Numbered from the stretch's first letter, positions 43,510 through 51,666 are shown. The stretch: DNA of 64,000 bases from Actinomadura sp. KC345 (GCF_004348515.1 NZ_SMKH01000004.1:1-64000), one strand, 5' to 3'. Notes: generated from the sequence alone by a model not told the origin. Translations and numbers: made by a program.

Positions 43510-44457
43510 ATGCGCCTGTGCGCCAACTGGCTCCCGCTCTCCCCCGGCCTGACCCGGGAGGTGGCCGCCCGGTGCGAGTCGGCCGGCCTGTGGGGCATCG
43601 GGATCGGCGACTCCCCCAACTACGGTGAGCTCTACTCCGCCTGCACCGACGCGCTCGGCGCGACGTCCTCGCTGGTCGTGAGCACCAGTGTGACCAACCC
43701 CGTGACCCGGCACTGGTCGGTGCACGCCAGCGCCGTGCGGGCCCTGACCTCCGCCCACCCCGGCCGGTTCCGCCTCGGGTTCGGCCGAGGCGACTCGGCC
43801 GTGCGCACCTTCGGCCTCCGGCCCGCCTCCCTGGCCGGCCTGGAGGAGTTCGGGCGCTCGGTGGCCGATTCCGCGCGGGCGTCCGGCGTCGCCCCCTTCC
43901 TGCTCGTCGCGGCCAGCGGTCCCGCGACCGCGCGCACCGCGGGGCGCGTGGCCGACGGCGTCATCGCCGGCGTCGGCGCCGACCCGGTCGCCCTCCGCAC
44001 GATCCGCGACCGCGCGCACGCCGCCCGCGGCGCCGGTGCCGCTCCGCCGGAGGTCTGGGCGTCGGTGCGGATCGCCATCGGACGCGACGACGACGAGGTG
44101 CGCGGGCTTCGGCGGCGCCTCGTCCCGCGCGCGGTGAGCGCCTCGCACTTCGCCTTCGCGTCGACCTTCGAGGGGAAGAACGTGCCCGAGGAGTACGCCG
44201 GCGTGCTGGCCGAGCGCTACTCGGGCTACGACTACGGCTCGCACGGCCGTTCCGGAGCCACCTCGAACGCGACGATGTTCGCGGACCGGCCCGACATCGA
44301 GGACTACCTGCTCGACCGCTTCGCCGTCGTGGGACGCGCGGACGACTGCCGGGCCCGGCTGGAGGACCTCTCGGCGCACGTCGACGGCATCTACCTGTCC
44401 CTGCTCTTCGAGGACGCACTGCCCCAGATCGACCTGATCGGCGGGATGCTCGCATAG
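43510..44457 (+). CDS. LLM-class (F420/FMN-dependent) oxidoreductase
   Basis: 315 residues from ATG. A luciferase-like TIM barrel: RLCANWLPLSPGL start, LVVSTSVTNPVTRHWSVHASAVRALTSAHPGRFRLGFGRGDSA, and LLVAASGPATARTAGRVADGVIAGVGADP in the second half. Members are flavin- or F420-dependent monooxygenases or dehydrogenases. In this island it could oxidise the imported compound before CoA ligation. It diverges from the importer operon over promoter-operator B, mirroring the crotonase at site A. Its 3' end lies in a short tandem repeat. Confidence 0.82.
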   Translation: MRLCANWLPLSPGLTREVAARCESAGLWGIGIGDSPNYGELYSACTDALGATSSLVVSTSVTNPVTRHWSVHASAVRALTSAHPGRFRLGFGRGDSAVRTFGLRPASLAGLEEFGRSVADSARASGVAPFLLVAASGPATARTAGRVADGVIAGVGADPVALRTIRDRAHAARGAGAAPPEVWASVRIAIGRDDDEVRGLRRRLVPRAVSASHFAFASTFEGKNVPEEYAGVLAERYSGYDYGSHGRSGATSNATMFADRPDIEDYLLDRFAVVGRADDCRARLEDLSAHVDGIYLSLLFEDALPQIDLIGGMLA

Positions 44458-44487
44458 GCGTGCTCGCATAGGCGTGCTCGCATAGGC
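44447..44487. repeat. Three tandem copies of a 14-base unit
   Basis: TGCTCGCATAGGCG occurs at 44447-44460, 44461-44474 and (13 bases) 44475-44487. The first copy contains the stop codon of the LLM oxidoreductase gene, so the two extra copies are untranslated. This looks like slipped-strand duplication; copy number may vary among strains. Confidence 0.85.
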
Positions 44488-44554
44488 AGGGCGCTCCCCC
44501 GGGTTCGGCGGCAGGTCTTGGCCGGCGAGCGCCACGGCCCCCTTGAATGGCGGC

Positions 44555-45148
44555 GTGAAGCAGGAGAGCAGTCCCGGCGACGAGGTCCGGCTGGCCTTCG
44601 AGGGCTCCGTGGCCACCATCACGATCGACCGCCCGGCCGTCCGCAACGCGATGGACCGGGACGCGTGGACCGTCCTGGCCGGGCACCTGGAGGCGGTGAC
44701 CCGGTCGGAGGCGCGCGTGCTGGTGCTGACCGGAGCGGGCGGGCACTTCGGGACCGCGTTCTCCCGCCGCGGGCTCTCGCTCGACACCGGATCGTCGTGG
44801 CTGCTTCCCCGGGTGGTCGGCCTGCAGACGGCCAAGCGGCTCGCCTACCTGGCCGAGACGCTCGACGCGCGGGAGGCCCACCGGCTCGGCCTGGTGACCT
44901 GGCTCGTCCCGCCGAACGAGGCCGGCCCGCTCACCGACGACCTGGCGCTGCGCCTCGCCGCGGCCCCGCCCGTCGCCGTACGGCTCGACAAGGAACTGCT
45001 CAACCACTCCCACGAGCGGTCGTTCCGGGAGGCCGTCGCGGCCGAGAACACCGCCCAGGTGGTCAACATCGGGACCGACTCCCCGACCGCCCGGGAGGCG
45101 CTCGCCCAGGGCGAACGCCCCGCCTTCACCGGCCGCTGGCGCGGCTGA
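44555..45148 (+). CDS. Enoyl-CoA hydratase-like protein with a large internal deletion
   Basis: 197 residues from a GTG at 44555 (a TTG at 44543 is an alternative), well short of the usual 260. The crotonase N-terminal strands run to GAGGHF (about residue 70) and continue at once with GTAFSRRGLSLDTGSSWLLPR, which in the paralogue at 29789 lies 63 residues further on. The oxyanion-hole helix, the ADL motif and the first catalytic region are gone, yet the frame is intact. It is probably inactive, or a non-catalytic partner. It sits between the LLM and acyl-CoA dehydrogenase genes. Confidence 0.75.
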   Translation: MKQESSPGDEVRLAFEGSVATITIDRPAVRNAMDRDAWTVLAGHLEAVTRSEARVLVLTGAGGHFGTAFSRRGLSLDTGSSWLLPRVVGLQTAKRLAYLAETLDAREAHRLGLVTWLVPPNEAGPLTDDLALRLAAAPPVAVRLDKELLNHSHERSFREAVAAENTAQVVNIGTDSPTAREALAQGERPAFTGRWRG

Positions 45149-45177
45149 CCCCGCCCGAGCAACCAAGGAGACACGCG

Positions 45178-46368
45178 ATGCCGACGTCGGCCCAGCAAGA
45201 GTCGACCCACCACGAGTCGATCTACCACGAGTCGATCTACCACGAGGAGCACGAGGCCTTCCGGCGGTCGGTGCGGGCCTTCCTCGCGAAGGAGGTCGTC
45301 CCGCACTTCCCCGAATGGGAGGCCGCAGGGTGCGTTCCGCACGAGCTCTACCAGAGGCTCGGGGACCTCGGGATGCTCGGCCTCCGCGTGCCGGCGGAGT
45401 ACGGCGGCGGCGGGGAGGGCGGCTTCCTCTACTCGTCGGTGTGGTCGGAGGAGTGCGCCAGGGCGGGCGTCTCGCTCGGCGGCGCGGCGACGCACATGAA
45501 CCTCGTCATCCCCTACATCCTGCGCGAGGGGACCGAGGAGCAGAAGCGGCGCTGGCTGCCCGACATGGCCGCGGGACGGAGGATGGGCGCCATCGCGATG
45601 ACCGAGCCCGGCACCGGCTCGGACCTGGCCGGCATCCGCACGACGGCACGGCTCGAAGGCGGCCACTGGGTGCTGTCCGGCGGCAAGACGTTCATCACCG
45701 GCGGCATCAACGCCGACCTGGTGGTCGTCGTGGCGCGCACCAGCGAGCACGCCGACCGCCGGGCCGGCCTGTCCCTCCTCGTCGTCGACGCCGACAGCGA
45801 GGGCTTCGGCCGGGGCCGCAACCTGGAGAAGATCGGGCTCAAGGCCACCGACACGGCCGAGCTCTTCTTCGACGACGTCGCCGTCCCCGCGGACCACCTC
45901 CTCGGCGAGGAGGGCCAGGCGTTCCGCTACCTCGCGCACAACCTGGTCCAGGAGCGGCTCGGCATCGCCCTCGGCTCCCAGGTCTCGGCCGAGAAGGCAC
46001 TGCGGATCACGCTCTCCTACGTCAAGGACCGCACGGCGTTCGGTCAGCCGGTGTCGTCCTTCCAGAACACGAAGTTCAAGCTCGCCTCCTGCCATGTGGA
46101 GGTGACCGCCGGGCGCGCCCTGCTGGACCGGGCCATGCGCGCGCACGAGGCGGGCCGGCTCACCGCCGCCGAGGCGTCCGCGGTCAAGGTCTACTGCACC
46201 GAGACGCAGAACCGGGTGATCGACCGGTGCCTGCAGCTGCACGGCGGGTACGGGTTCATGCGGGAGTACGAGATCGCCCGGATGTTCACCGACGCGCGCA
46301 TCTCCCGGATCTACGGCGGCACCAACGAGGTCCAACGCGTCATCATCGCCAAGTCGCTGGGACTGTAG
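45178..46368 (+). CDS. Acyl-CoA dehydrogenase
   Basis: 396 residues; ATG preceded by AAGGAG. The first 25 residues are a repeat-rich tail (HHESIYHESIYHEEHE). Then the family fold: VPAEYGGGGEGG, AMTEPGTGSDLAGIRTT, GGKTFITGGINADL, KIGLKATDTAELFFDDVAVP and SRIYGGTNEVQRVIIAKSLGL. The Glu in VQERLGIA stands at the isovaleryl-type base position. It closely resembles the dehydrogenase at 35755-36924. It is followed by a LysR gene in the same direction. Confidence 0.91.
   Translation: MPTSAQQESTHHESIYHESIYHEEHEAFRRSVRAFLAKEVVPHFPEWEAAGCVPHELYQRLGDLGMLGLRVPAEYGGGGEGGFLYSSVWSEECARAGVSLGGAATHMNLVIPYILREGTEEQKRRWLPDMAAGRRMGAIAMTEPGTGSDLAGIRTTARLEGGHWVLSGGKTFITGGINADLVVVVARTSEHADRRAGLSLLVVDADSEGFGRGRNLEKIGLKATDTAELFFDDVAVPADHLLGEEGQAFRYLAHNLVQERLGIALGSQVSAEKALRITLSYVKDRTAFGQPVSSFQNTKFKLASCHVEVTAGRALLDRAMRAHEAGRLTAAEASAVKVYCTETQNRVIDRCLQLHGGYGFMREYEIARMFTDARISRIYGGTNEVQRVIIAKSLGL
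45211..45240 (+). repeat. Two tandem 15-base in-frame repeats
   Basis: CACGAGTCGATCTAC is repeated exactly at 45211-45225 and 45226-45240, followed by a partial CACGAG, encoding HESIY twice near the N-terminus of the acyl-CoA dehydrogenase. The family does not need this segment; it appears to be a recent in-frame expansion. Confidence 0.8.
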
Positions 46369-46407
46369 TTTCGGCCGGGTAAGCGCAGGCGGGCAGGGAG
46401 GTCGGTC

Positions 46408-47403
46408 ATCGAGCTGCAGCAGCTCCGCTACTTCGTCGCGGTCGCCGAGGCGCGGAGCATCAGCGGCGCGGGGACGGCGCTCGACGTGACCCAGTCGACC
46501 GTCTCCCAGTCGGTGCACGCACTGGAGAAGGAGCTCGGCGCGCTCCTGTTCCACCGGACCGGCCGGGGCATGACGCTGACCTCGGCCGGTCACGGCCTCC
46601 TCGGTCCCGCGCGCAGGATCCTGCGGGAGACCCGGCAGGCCGAGGCCGCGGTCTCCGCCGAACCGCGCCGCAGCGCGCCGAGGCTCGACATCGCGGTCCT
46701 GCCGCCGGCGCTCAACGGCCCGCTGGCCGAGGTCCTCGCGGCGTTCCTGCGGGCGAACCCGGAGACGGTCGCGCACGTCCGGGAACTCGGCTCGGAGCAG
46801 GAGGCCGCGGAGGTCCTCGCCTCCGGCACGGCGGAGATCGTCGCGACCCGCCTCCCGCTCGACGCCGGGCGCGCCGGCGACCGGCTCGCGACGTTGCCGC
46901 TCGGCGCGTACGACGTCTACGTCGTCCATCCCCCGGGCTCCGGGGAGGAACCGGCCGCCGCCGGCCGGGAGCCGCCGATCGGCCTCGCCGAGCTGCACGA
47001 CGTACCGCTCGTCCTGATGCCGCCGCGTCCGGTCCTGTCCGCCGGCATGGCGGCGATGGTCGAGGAGAGCGCCCCGCACCTCGTCCGGCGGGCGGTCGTC
47101 GGGCAGCAGGAGACCCGTACCGCCTGGATGCTGGAGGGCATCGCGGCGACGCTGCTCGGTTCGCGCCGGGCTGCGGAGGCGGCGCGGTCCGGAGCACGCC
47201 TGGCCCCGTTGCGCGGAGCCACCGACCTCACGGTCGGCCTGGCCTGGGATCCCCGGACGACATCGCCGGTGGCCCGCCTCTTCGTGGCCTCCGCGTACGC
47301 GGCGACAACGCGATCTCCAGCAGCGCCCGGGCCGCCGGCGTCAGCCGCTCCGGACGATGGGCCAGCCCGACCCGGCGGAACACCGGCGGATCCAGGGATC
47401 TGA
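46408..47403 (+). CDS. LysR family regulator (A-type, copy 2), apparent ATC start codon
   Basis: 331 residues if read from ATC at 46408. No ATG, GTG or TTG exists in frame between the upstream stop (46366) and a GTG at 46486, and starting there would delete half of the helix-turn-helix. The ATC stands exactly where the paralogue at 27942 has its GTG (next residues ELQQLR versus ELHQLR) and has GGGAGG about six bases upstream. CTG at 46414 is a less likely start. The body is a complete LysR protein (SISGAGTALDVTQSTVSQSVHALE). The C-terminal 58 codons overlap the opposing LysR gene. Confidence 0.78.
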   Translation: MELQQLRYFVAVAEARSISGAGTALDVTQSTVSQSVHALEKELGALLFHRTGRGMTLTSAGHGLLGPARRILRETRQAEAAVSAEPRRSAPRLDIAVLPPALNGPLAEVLAAFLRANPETVAHVRELGSEQEAAEVLASGTAEIVATRLPLDAGRAGDRLATLPLGAYDVYVVHPPGSGEEPAAAGREPPIGLAELHDVPLVLMPPRPVLSAGMAAMVEESAPHLVRRAVVGQQETRTAWMLEGIAATLLGSRRAAEAARSGARLAPLRGATDLTVGLAWDPRTTSPVARLFVASAYAATTRSPAAPGPPASAAPDDGPARPGGTPADPGI

Positions 47404-48160
47404 GCTCCGCGTCCGGGAGGAGCCGCTCGGCGACGGCGCGCGAGACGAAGGTGACCAGGACGTCCTGGGCCACGAGCTCCCACAGCAGGCGGCGCTGCGC
47501 ACTGCGCAGCCGCGGCTCCCCCAGGACCTCGGCCATGGTCCGCTCGCTGGCCGTCCGGCCGCCGGACGCCCGCGCGAGCGCCCCCGACGGCAGGTCCCGG
47601 ACCAGCGAGCGCGGCAGCGGGTCCGGGAGTCCCTCGGCCAGGCCGGGGCCGGCCGCGATGACCAGCTCCTCCCGCGCCAGCTCGACCGTCTGGAGCGAGG
47701 CCCTGTGGACGGGCAGCTCGACCAGGCCGATCTCGGCCGCGCCGTCCGTGATCTCGGCCAGCACCGCCGGGACGGAACCGGGCTCGCCGACATGCACCCG
47801 CAGGCCCGGCCGGGCGTCCAGCAGGCGCTTCACCCAGGGGCCGAGCGGGTGGATCGCCAGGGTCGAGGCCGCCGCGACGGTGAGGCGTCCGGCGTCGAGC
47901 CGCGCCACCCGGTCGACCCGGACCCGCGCCTCCTCGACCTCGGCGAGGACGGACCGGGCCCGAACCTCGAGTTCACGGCCGGCGTCGGTGAGCCGCAGGC
48001 CCCGCCCGACACGCTCGAACAGGCTGACCCCGAGGCGCTGCTCCAGGGTCCGCAGCGCCTGCGAGACCGACGGCTGCGCGACGTACAGCGCCTCCGCGGC
48101 ACGGGTGACGCCGCCGTGGTCGATGATCGCCACGAAGAACCGGAGCAGCCGCAGGTCCAC
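47228..48160 (-). CDS. LysR family transcriptional regulator (B-type, copy 2)
   Basis: 310 residues from a GTG at 48160 that begins the canonical DLRLLRFFVAIIDHGG. Helix-turn-helix GGVTRAAEALYVAQPSVSQALRTLE and effector domain are complete. It is paralogous to the LysR at 28761-29645 (DLRTLRYFVAVVDEGG; SLDPP near the end in both). It diverges from the SDR/MaoC/thiolase operon at 48338 and probably regulates it. Its 3' part overlaps the opposing A-type LysR gene by 176 bases. Confidence 0.88.
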   Translation of the reverse strand: MDLRLLRFFVAIIDHGGVTRAAEALYVAQPSVSQALRTLEQRLGVSLFERVGRGLRLTDAGRELEVRARSVLAEVEEARVRVDRVARLDAGRLTVAAASTLAIHPLGPWVKRLLDARPGLRVHVGEPGSVPAVLAEITDGAAEIGLVELPVHRASLQTVELAREELVIAAGPGLAEGLPDPLPRSLVRDLPSGALARASGGRTASERTMAEVLGEPRLRSAQRRLLWELVAQDVLVTFVSRAVAERLLPDAELRSLDPPVFRRVGLAHRPERLTPAARALLEIALSPRTRRPRRGGPPAMSSGDPRPGRP

Positions 48161-48205
48161 GCTCCCACGGTAGCCGCGTCCCCCCGGCCGACCCGCGGCC
48201 GACCC

Positions 48206-48245
48206 ATAGGCTCCGGCAATCGCGGCCACCGGGATCAGGTCTTTG
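48206..48245. promoter_or_regulatory. Conserved ATAGG-N27-GGTCTTTG element, copy 2
   Basis: ATAGG (48206-48210) and GGTCTTTG (48238-48245) keep the exact spacing of copy 1 at 29667-29706, in the equivalent divergent gap beside a B-type LysR gene. Confidence 0.45.
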
Positions 48246-48337
48246 TCACCGGTCGCGACCGGCCGGAAGAGTGCGGCCATGACCCGCGACTCCGTTGCCG
48301 CCGCGTCCCGGCACGGCGGCGAGAGGACCACTCCCTG

Positions 48338-49240
48338 ATGACCACTGCGCTCTCCACCGACGGATCCTGCTCCGGCCGGGTCGCCATCGTGACCGGCGCC
48401 GGTCGCGGCCTCGGCGCCGAGTACGCCCGCCGCCTCGCCCGCGCGGGCGCCGCCGTCGTCGTGAACGACCTGGGGGTCGCCCTCGACGGTGAGGCCGACG
48501 GCACGGCGCCCGCGGACGCGGTGGCCGCCGAGATCCGCGCGGCCGGCGGTCGGGCCGTCGCCAGCGCCCACGACGTCTCGGCCTGGGAAGGGGCGGCGCA
48601 GCTCGTCGGGCTGGCCGCCGACACCTTCGGCGACCTCGACATCCTGGTCAACAACGCCGGAGTTCTGCGCGACCGGACGATCGCCCGCATGACGGAGGCC
48701 GAGTGGGACTCGGTGATCCAGGTGCACCTCAAGGGCACCTTCGCCACCACCCACCACGCCGCGAAGCACTGGCGCGAGCGCCACGGCGAGCGTCCCGGGC
48801 GCGTCGGACGCCTGATCAACACGACCTCCGTCTCCGGCCTCTTCGGCAACGCCGGCCAGGCCAACTACGCGGCGGCCAAGGCCGGCATCGCCGCCATGAC
48901 GATCGTCGCCTCCCTCGAACTGGGCCGCTACGGCGTCACCGCGAACTGCGTCTCGCCGGGCGCCGCGACGCGGATGACCGCCGCGCTCGGCGGCGACCGC
49001 GACCCCGGCGACCCGTCCCGCTCCCCCGGCTTCCCCGCCGCGGTGGTCGAGTGGCTCGCGTCGCGGCGCTCCGACGGCGTGACCGGCCGGGTGTTCCTGA
49101 CCTCCGGCAGGCGCCTGTCGGTGGCCGCGGGCTGGGAGCACGGCACCCCCGCCGCGCCGAGCGAGGACCTCACCGAACTCGACGCGACGCTGCGCGGACT
49201 CCTCGCGACGGCCCGCCCCAACGCCGGCATGCGGGGCTGA
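48338..49240 (+). CDS. SDR family oxidoreductase (HSD17B4/MFE-2 dehydrogenase-like)
   Basis: 300 residues from ATG. TGAGRGLGAEYARRLARAGAAVVVNDLGVALDG at about 19-51 is the hallmark of the dehydrogenase domain of peroxisomal multifunctional enzyme type 2, with NNAG, SVSG and YAAAK following. It would oxidise a (3R)-hydroxyacyl-CoA to the keto form. Its partner hydratase-2 (MaoC) is encoded next, four bases later, so together they reproduce the MFE-2 pair as separate proteins. It lies at the head of a five-gene plus-strand operon. Confidence 0.87.
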   Translation: MTTALSTDGSCSGRVAIVTGAGRGLGAEYARRLARAGAAVVVNDLGVALDGEADGTAPADAVAAEIRAAGGRAVASAHDVSAWEGAAQLVGLAADTFGDLDILVNNAGVLRDRTIARMTEAEWDSVIQVHLKGTFATTHHAAKHWRERHGERPGRVGRLINTTSVSGLFGNAGQANYAAAKAGIAAMTIVASLELGRYGVTANCVSPGAATRMTAALGGDRDPGDPSRSPGFPAAVVEWLASRRSDGVTGRVFLTSGRRLSVAAGWEHGTPAAPSEDLTELDATLRGLLATARPNAGMRG

Positions 49241-49244
49241 GCCG

Positions 49245-50105
49245 ATGCTCGACCGCACCTCCGTGGGCGCCCGCTCGGCGCCGTACACCCGCGCGTGGAC
49301 GTCGGACGACGCGCTCCTCTACTCGCTCGCGCTGGGCGCCGGCCCCGACCAGCTCGATCTGGTCACCGAGAACTCCGAGGGCGTGGCCCAGCGGATGCTG
49401 CCGACGTACGCCGCCCTGCTCGCCGGCGGCAGCCGGCCGCTGCGCGACCGGCTCGGCGACTGGCCCTCCCACGCCACCGTCCACGGCGCGCAGCGGGTCG
49501 CGCTCCCCGGCCCGCTGCCCGTCGCCGGCGAGGTCGAGGTCGTCTCGACCGTGGCGCGCATCGCCGACAAGGGCTCCGGCGCCCTGGTGGAGATCGAGGC
49601 CGCCGGCACGGACCGCGCCACGGGCTCCGCGGTGTTCTCCGCGCTGACGTCGCTCTTCCTGCGCGGCCAGGGTTGGGGCGAGCCGGAGCGCGGCACGGAG
49701 GGCGACCCGGTGCCCGACCGCGAACCCGACCTCGTCGCCGAGGCGCCGACGGACCCGGGCCAGGCGCTCCTCTACCGCCTGTGCGGCGACCGCAACCCCC
49801 TGCACAGCGACCCCGCGTTCGCGCGGCGCGCCGGGTTCGAGCGGCCGATCCTGCACGGGCTGTGCACCTGGGGCGTCGCCGCCCGGATCCTGCTCCGCGA
49901 GCTGGGCGCGGCCGGTCATGCCGACCCGCTGGGCCGGGTGGCGTCGTACTCCGGGCGGTTCCGGGCGCCGGTCGTCCCGGGAGACAGGCTCACGGTCCGC
50001 GCCTGGCGGACCGGGCCGGACACCTGGGCGCACACGACCTCGGTCGGCGCGCGTACCGTCGTCGACCGCGGCGAGCTGGCGCTGCACCCGCGGGCGGCCG
50101 GATGA
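49245..50105 (+). CDS. MaoC family (R)-specific enoyl-CoA hydratase
   Basis: 286 residues from ATG, a double hot-dog protein of the hydratase-2 type. The catalytic hydratase-2 motif is in LYRLCGDRNPLHSDPAFARR (about 178-197), followed by GFERPILHGLCTWG. The N-terminal half is the degenerate, substrate-binding hot dog. It hydrates 2-enoyl-CoA to (3R)-hydroxyacyl-CoA for the SDR encoded just before. It overlaps the DUF35 gene by four bases. Confidence 0.9.
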   Translation: MLDRTSVGARSAPYTRAWTSDDALLYSLALGAGPDQLDLVTENSEGVAQRMLPTYAALLAGGSRPLRDRLGDWPSHATVHGAQRVALPGPLPVAGEVEVVSTVARIADKGSGALVEIEAAGTDRATGSAVFSALTSLFLRGQGWGEPERGTEGDPVPDREPDLVAEAPTDPGQALLYRLCGDRNPLHSDPAFARRAGFERPILHGLCTWGVAARILLRELGAAGHADPLGRVASYSGRFRAPVVPGDRLTVRAWRTGPDTWAHTTSVGARTVVDRGELALHPRAAG

Positions 50106-50521
50106 GCGGCGAGCCCAGGCCGGTCCCGCGGCCGACGCCCGAGACGCTGCCCTACTGGGAGGCGGCGCGGCGCCGCGAGCTGGTGCACCACCGCTGCGAC
50201 GGCTGCGGTACCGGTTCGCAGCACCCGCGGGCGATCTGCGCCTGCGGTTCGACGGACCTGACCTGGACCCCGTGCAGCGGGCGCGGGCGGCTGTACTCCT
50301 ACGTCATCGTGCACCGGCCCGAGCCGCCCTTCGCCGACGAGGCCCCCTTCGTCCTGGCCATCGTGGAGCTTGAGGAAGGCGTCCGGATGACCACCCGCAT
50401 CGTGGACGTGCCCGCCGACCCGTCGGCCCTCCCCCTCGACATGGACGTCGAGCTCCGCTGGATCGAGCGCGAGGACGTGAACCTTCCGGTGTTCGCGCCG
50501 GCCCGGCCGGAGGGAGCGTGA
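50102..50521 (+). CDS. Zn-ribbon / OB-fold protein (DUF35)
   Basis: 139 residues from ATG. A rubredoxin-like zinc ribbon uses CDGCG and CACGS (about residues 32-50; the second knuckle is C-x-C, not C-x2-C). An OB-fold follows (RGRLYSYVIVHRPEPPFADEAPFVLAIVELEEGVRM). DUF35 proteins are small partners of thiolase-fold enzymes, guiding CoA substrates; in steroid side-chain degradation the ChsH2 DUF35 domain binds the Ltp2 aldolase. Its stop overlaps the start of the thiolase-fold gene, fitting such a complex. Confidence 0.88.
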   Translation: MSGEPRPVPRPTPETLPYWEAARRRELVHHRCDGCGTGSQHPRAICACGSTDLTWTPCSGRGRLYSYVIVHRPEPPFADEAPFVLAIVELEEGVRMTTRIVDVPADPSALPLDMDVELRWIEREDVNLPVFAPARPEGA

Positions 50522-51648
50522 TGGACGCGATCATCGTCGGCGCCGCCGAGACCGACGTGCTCGGCCGCAACCCCGGCCAGTCCGTGCTGGGGCTGAACGT
50601 CGAAGGCGGGCTGCGGGCGCTCGCCGACGCCGGCCTGGAACCGGCCCAGATCGACGGCGTCGCCGGCGCCTACTCGCCCCACGGCGTCGCCCACGCGCTC
50701 GGGATCACGCCTCGCTGGGTCGACTCCACCAACGTGGGCGGCTGCTCCTTCCTCATGCACGTGCGCCACGCCGCCGCGGCGATCGCCGCGGGGCACGCCA
50801 CCCGGGTGCTGGTCACCCACGGCGAGTCCGGCCGGTCGCGCACCGGCACCGTGCCGCGGCCGCGGGACCCCCGGTCGTGGACCGGCCAGTTCGAGGAGCC
50901 GTACGGCGCCCGGCCGCCGTACACCCGTTTCACCCTCCCCGCCTTGCGCCACCTCCACGACAACGGTCTCGACGAGACCGCTCTGGCGCAGGTCGTCGTC
51001 GCGCAGCGCCGCTGGTCCTCCCGGGTCCCGCGGGCCGGGCGGCGGGATTTGGTGACCGTCGGCGACGTACTGGCGGCGCCGGCCCTCGCGTGGCCGTTCA
51101 CCGTCCCCATGGTCTGCATGCTGACCGACGGCGGCGGCGGACTGGTGGTCACCGCGTCCCGGCACGCCACGGCGGAGCAGCTCCGGCGGTCCGTGAGGGT
51201 GCTCGGGACGGGCGAGGGCTCCGATCCCCTCCTGGTGGCCCAGGCGCCCGACCCGGCCGGGGACTCCGCGGCCCGGCGCGCCGCCGACGACGCCTTCGCG
51301 GAGGCGCGGATCGGGCGGTCCGAGATCGGCCACGTCATGGTGTACGACGCCTTCGCGCACCTGCCGCTGATCGGGCTGGAGTGCCTCGGGCTGGCGGCGG
51401 CGGGCGAGGCGGCCGAGCTGGTCGCCGCCGGAGAGACCTCGCCGGGCGGCTCCCTCCCGCTCAACACCAACGGAGGCGGCCTCGCCTACACCCACACCGG
51501 GATGTACGGCATGTTCGCCATCCAGGAGGCCGTCCGCCAGCTGCGCCACGAGGCCGCGGCCCAGGTGCCAGGGGTGAGCACGAGCGCCGTCCTCGGGTAC
51601 GGCGGGATGTTCACGGCCTCCTCCGTCCTCCTCCTCGTGCGAGACTGA
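50521..51648 (+). CDS. Thiolase-fold protein (SCP-x/Ltp type, possible retro-aldolase)
   Basis: 375 residues; ATG overlaps the DUF35 stop (TGATG). Thiolase core: AAETDVLGRNPGQSVLGLNVEGGLRALADAGL, VGGCSFLMHVRHAAAAIAAGHATRVLVTHGES, and SLPLNTNGGGLAYTHTGMYGMFAIQEAVRQL. A Cys is present at the usual nucleophile region, and VYDAF and LGYGG carry Tyr residues like those used by Ltp2-type aldolases. Pairing with DUF35 favours either C-acyl cleavage or retro-aldol cleavage of a CoA thioester. Sequence alone does not decide. Confidence 0.83.
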   Translation: MDAIIVGAAETDVLGRNPGQSVLGLNVEGGLRALADAGLEPAQIDGVAGAYSPHGVAHALGITPRWVDSTNVGGCSFLMHVRHAAAAIAAGHATRVLVTHGESGRSRTGTVPRPRDPRSWTGQFEEPYGARPPYTRFTLPALRHLHDNGLDETALAQVVVAQRRWSSRVPRAGRRDLVTVGDVLAAPALAWPFTVPMVCMLTDGGGGLVVTASRHATAEQLRRSVRVLGTGEGSDPLLVAQAPDPAGDSAARRAADDAFAEARIGRSEIGHVMVYDAFAHLPLIGLECLGLAAAGEAAELVAAGETSPGGSLPLNTNGGGLAYTHTGMYGMFAIQEAVRQLRHEAAAQVPGVSTSAVLGYGGMFTASSVLLLVRD

Positions 51649-51666
51649 GACCACTGCGGGAGACCC

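Noticed and set aside
47228-49288. A 686-residue form of the B-type LysR protein
   Set aside because: LysR proteins begin directly with the helix-turn-helix; the extra residues are the antisense of the SDR gene.
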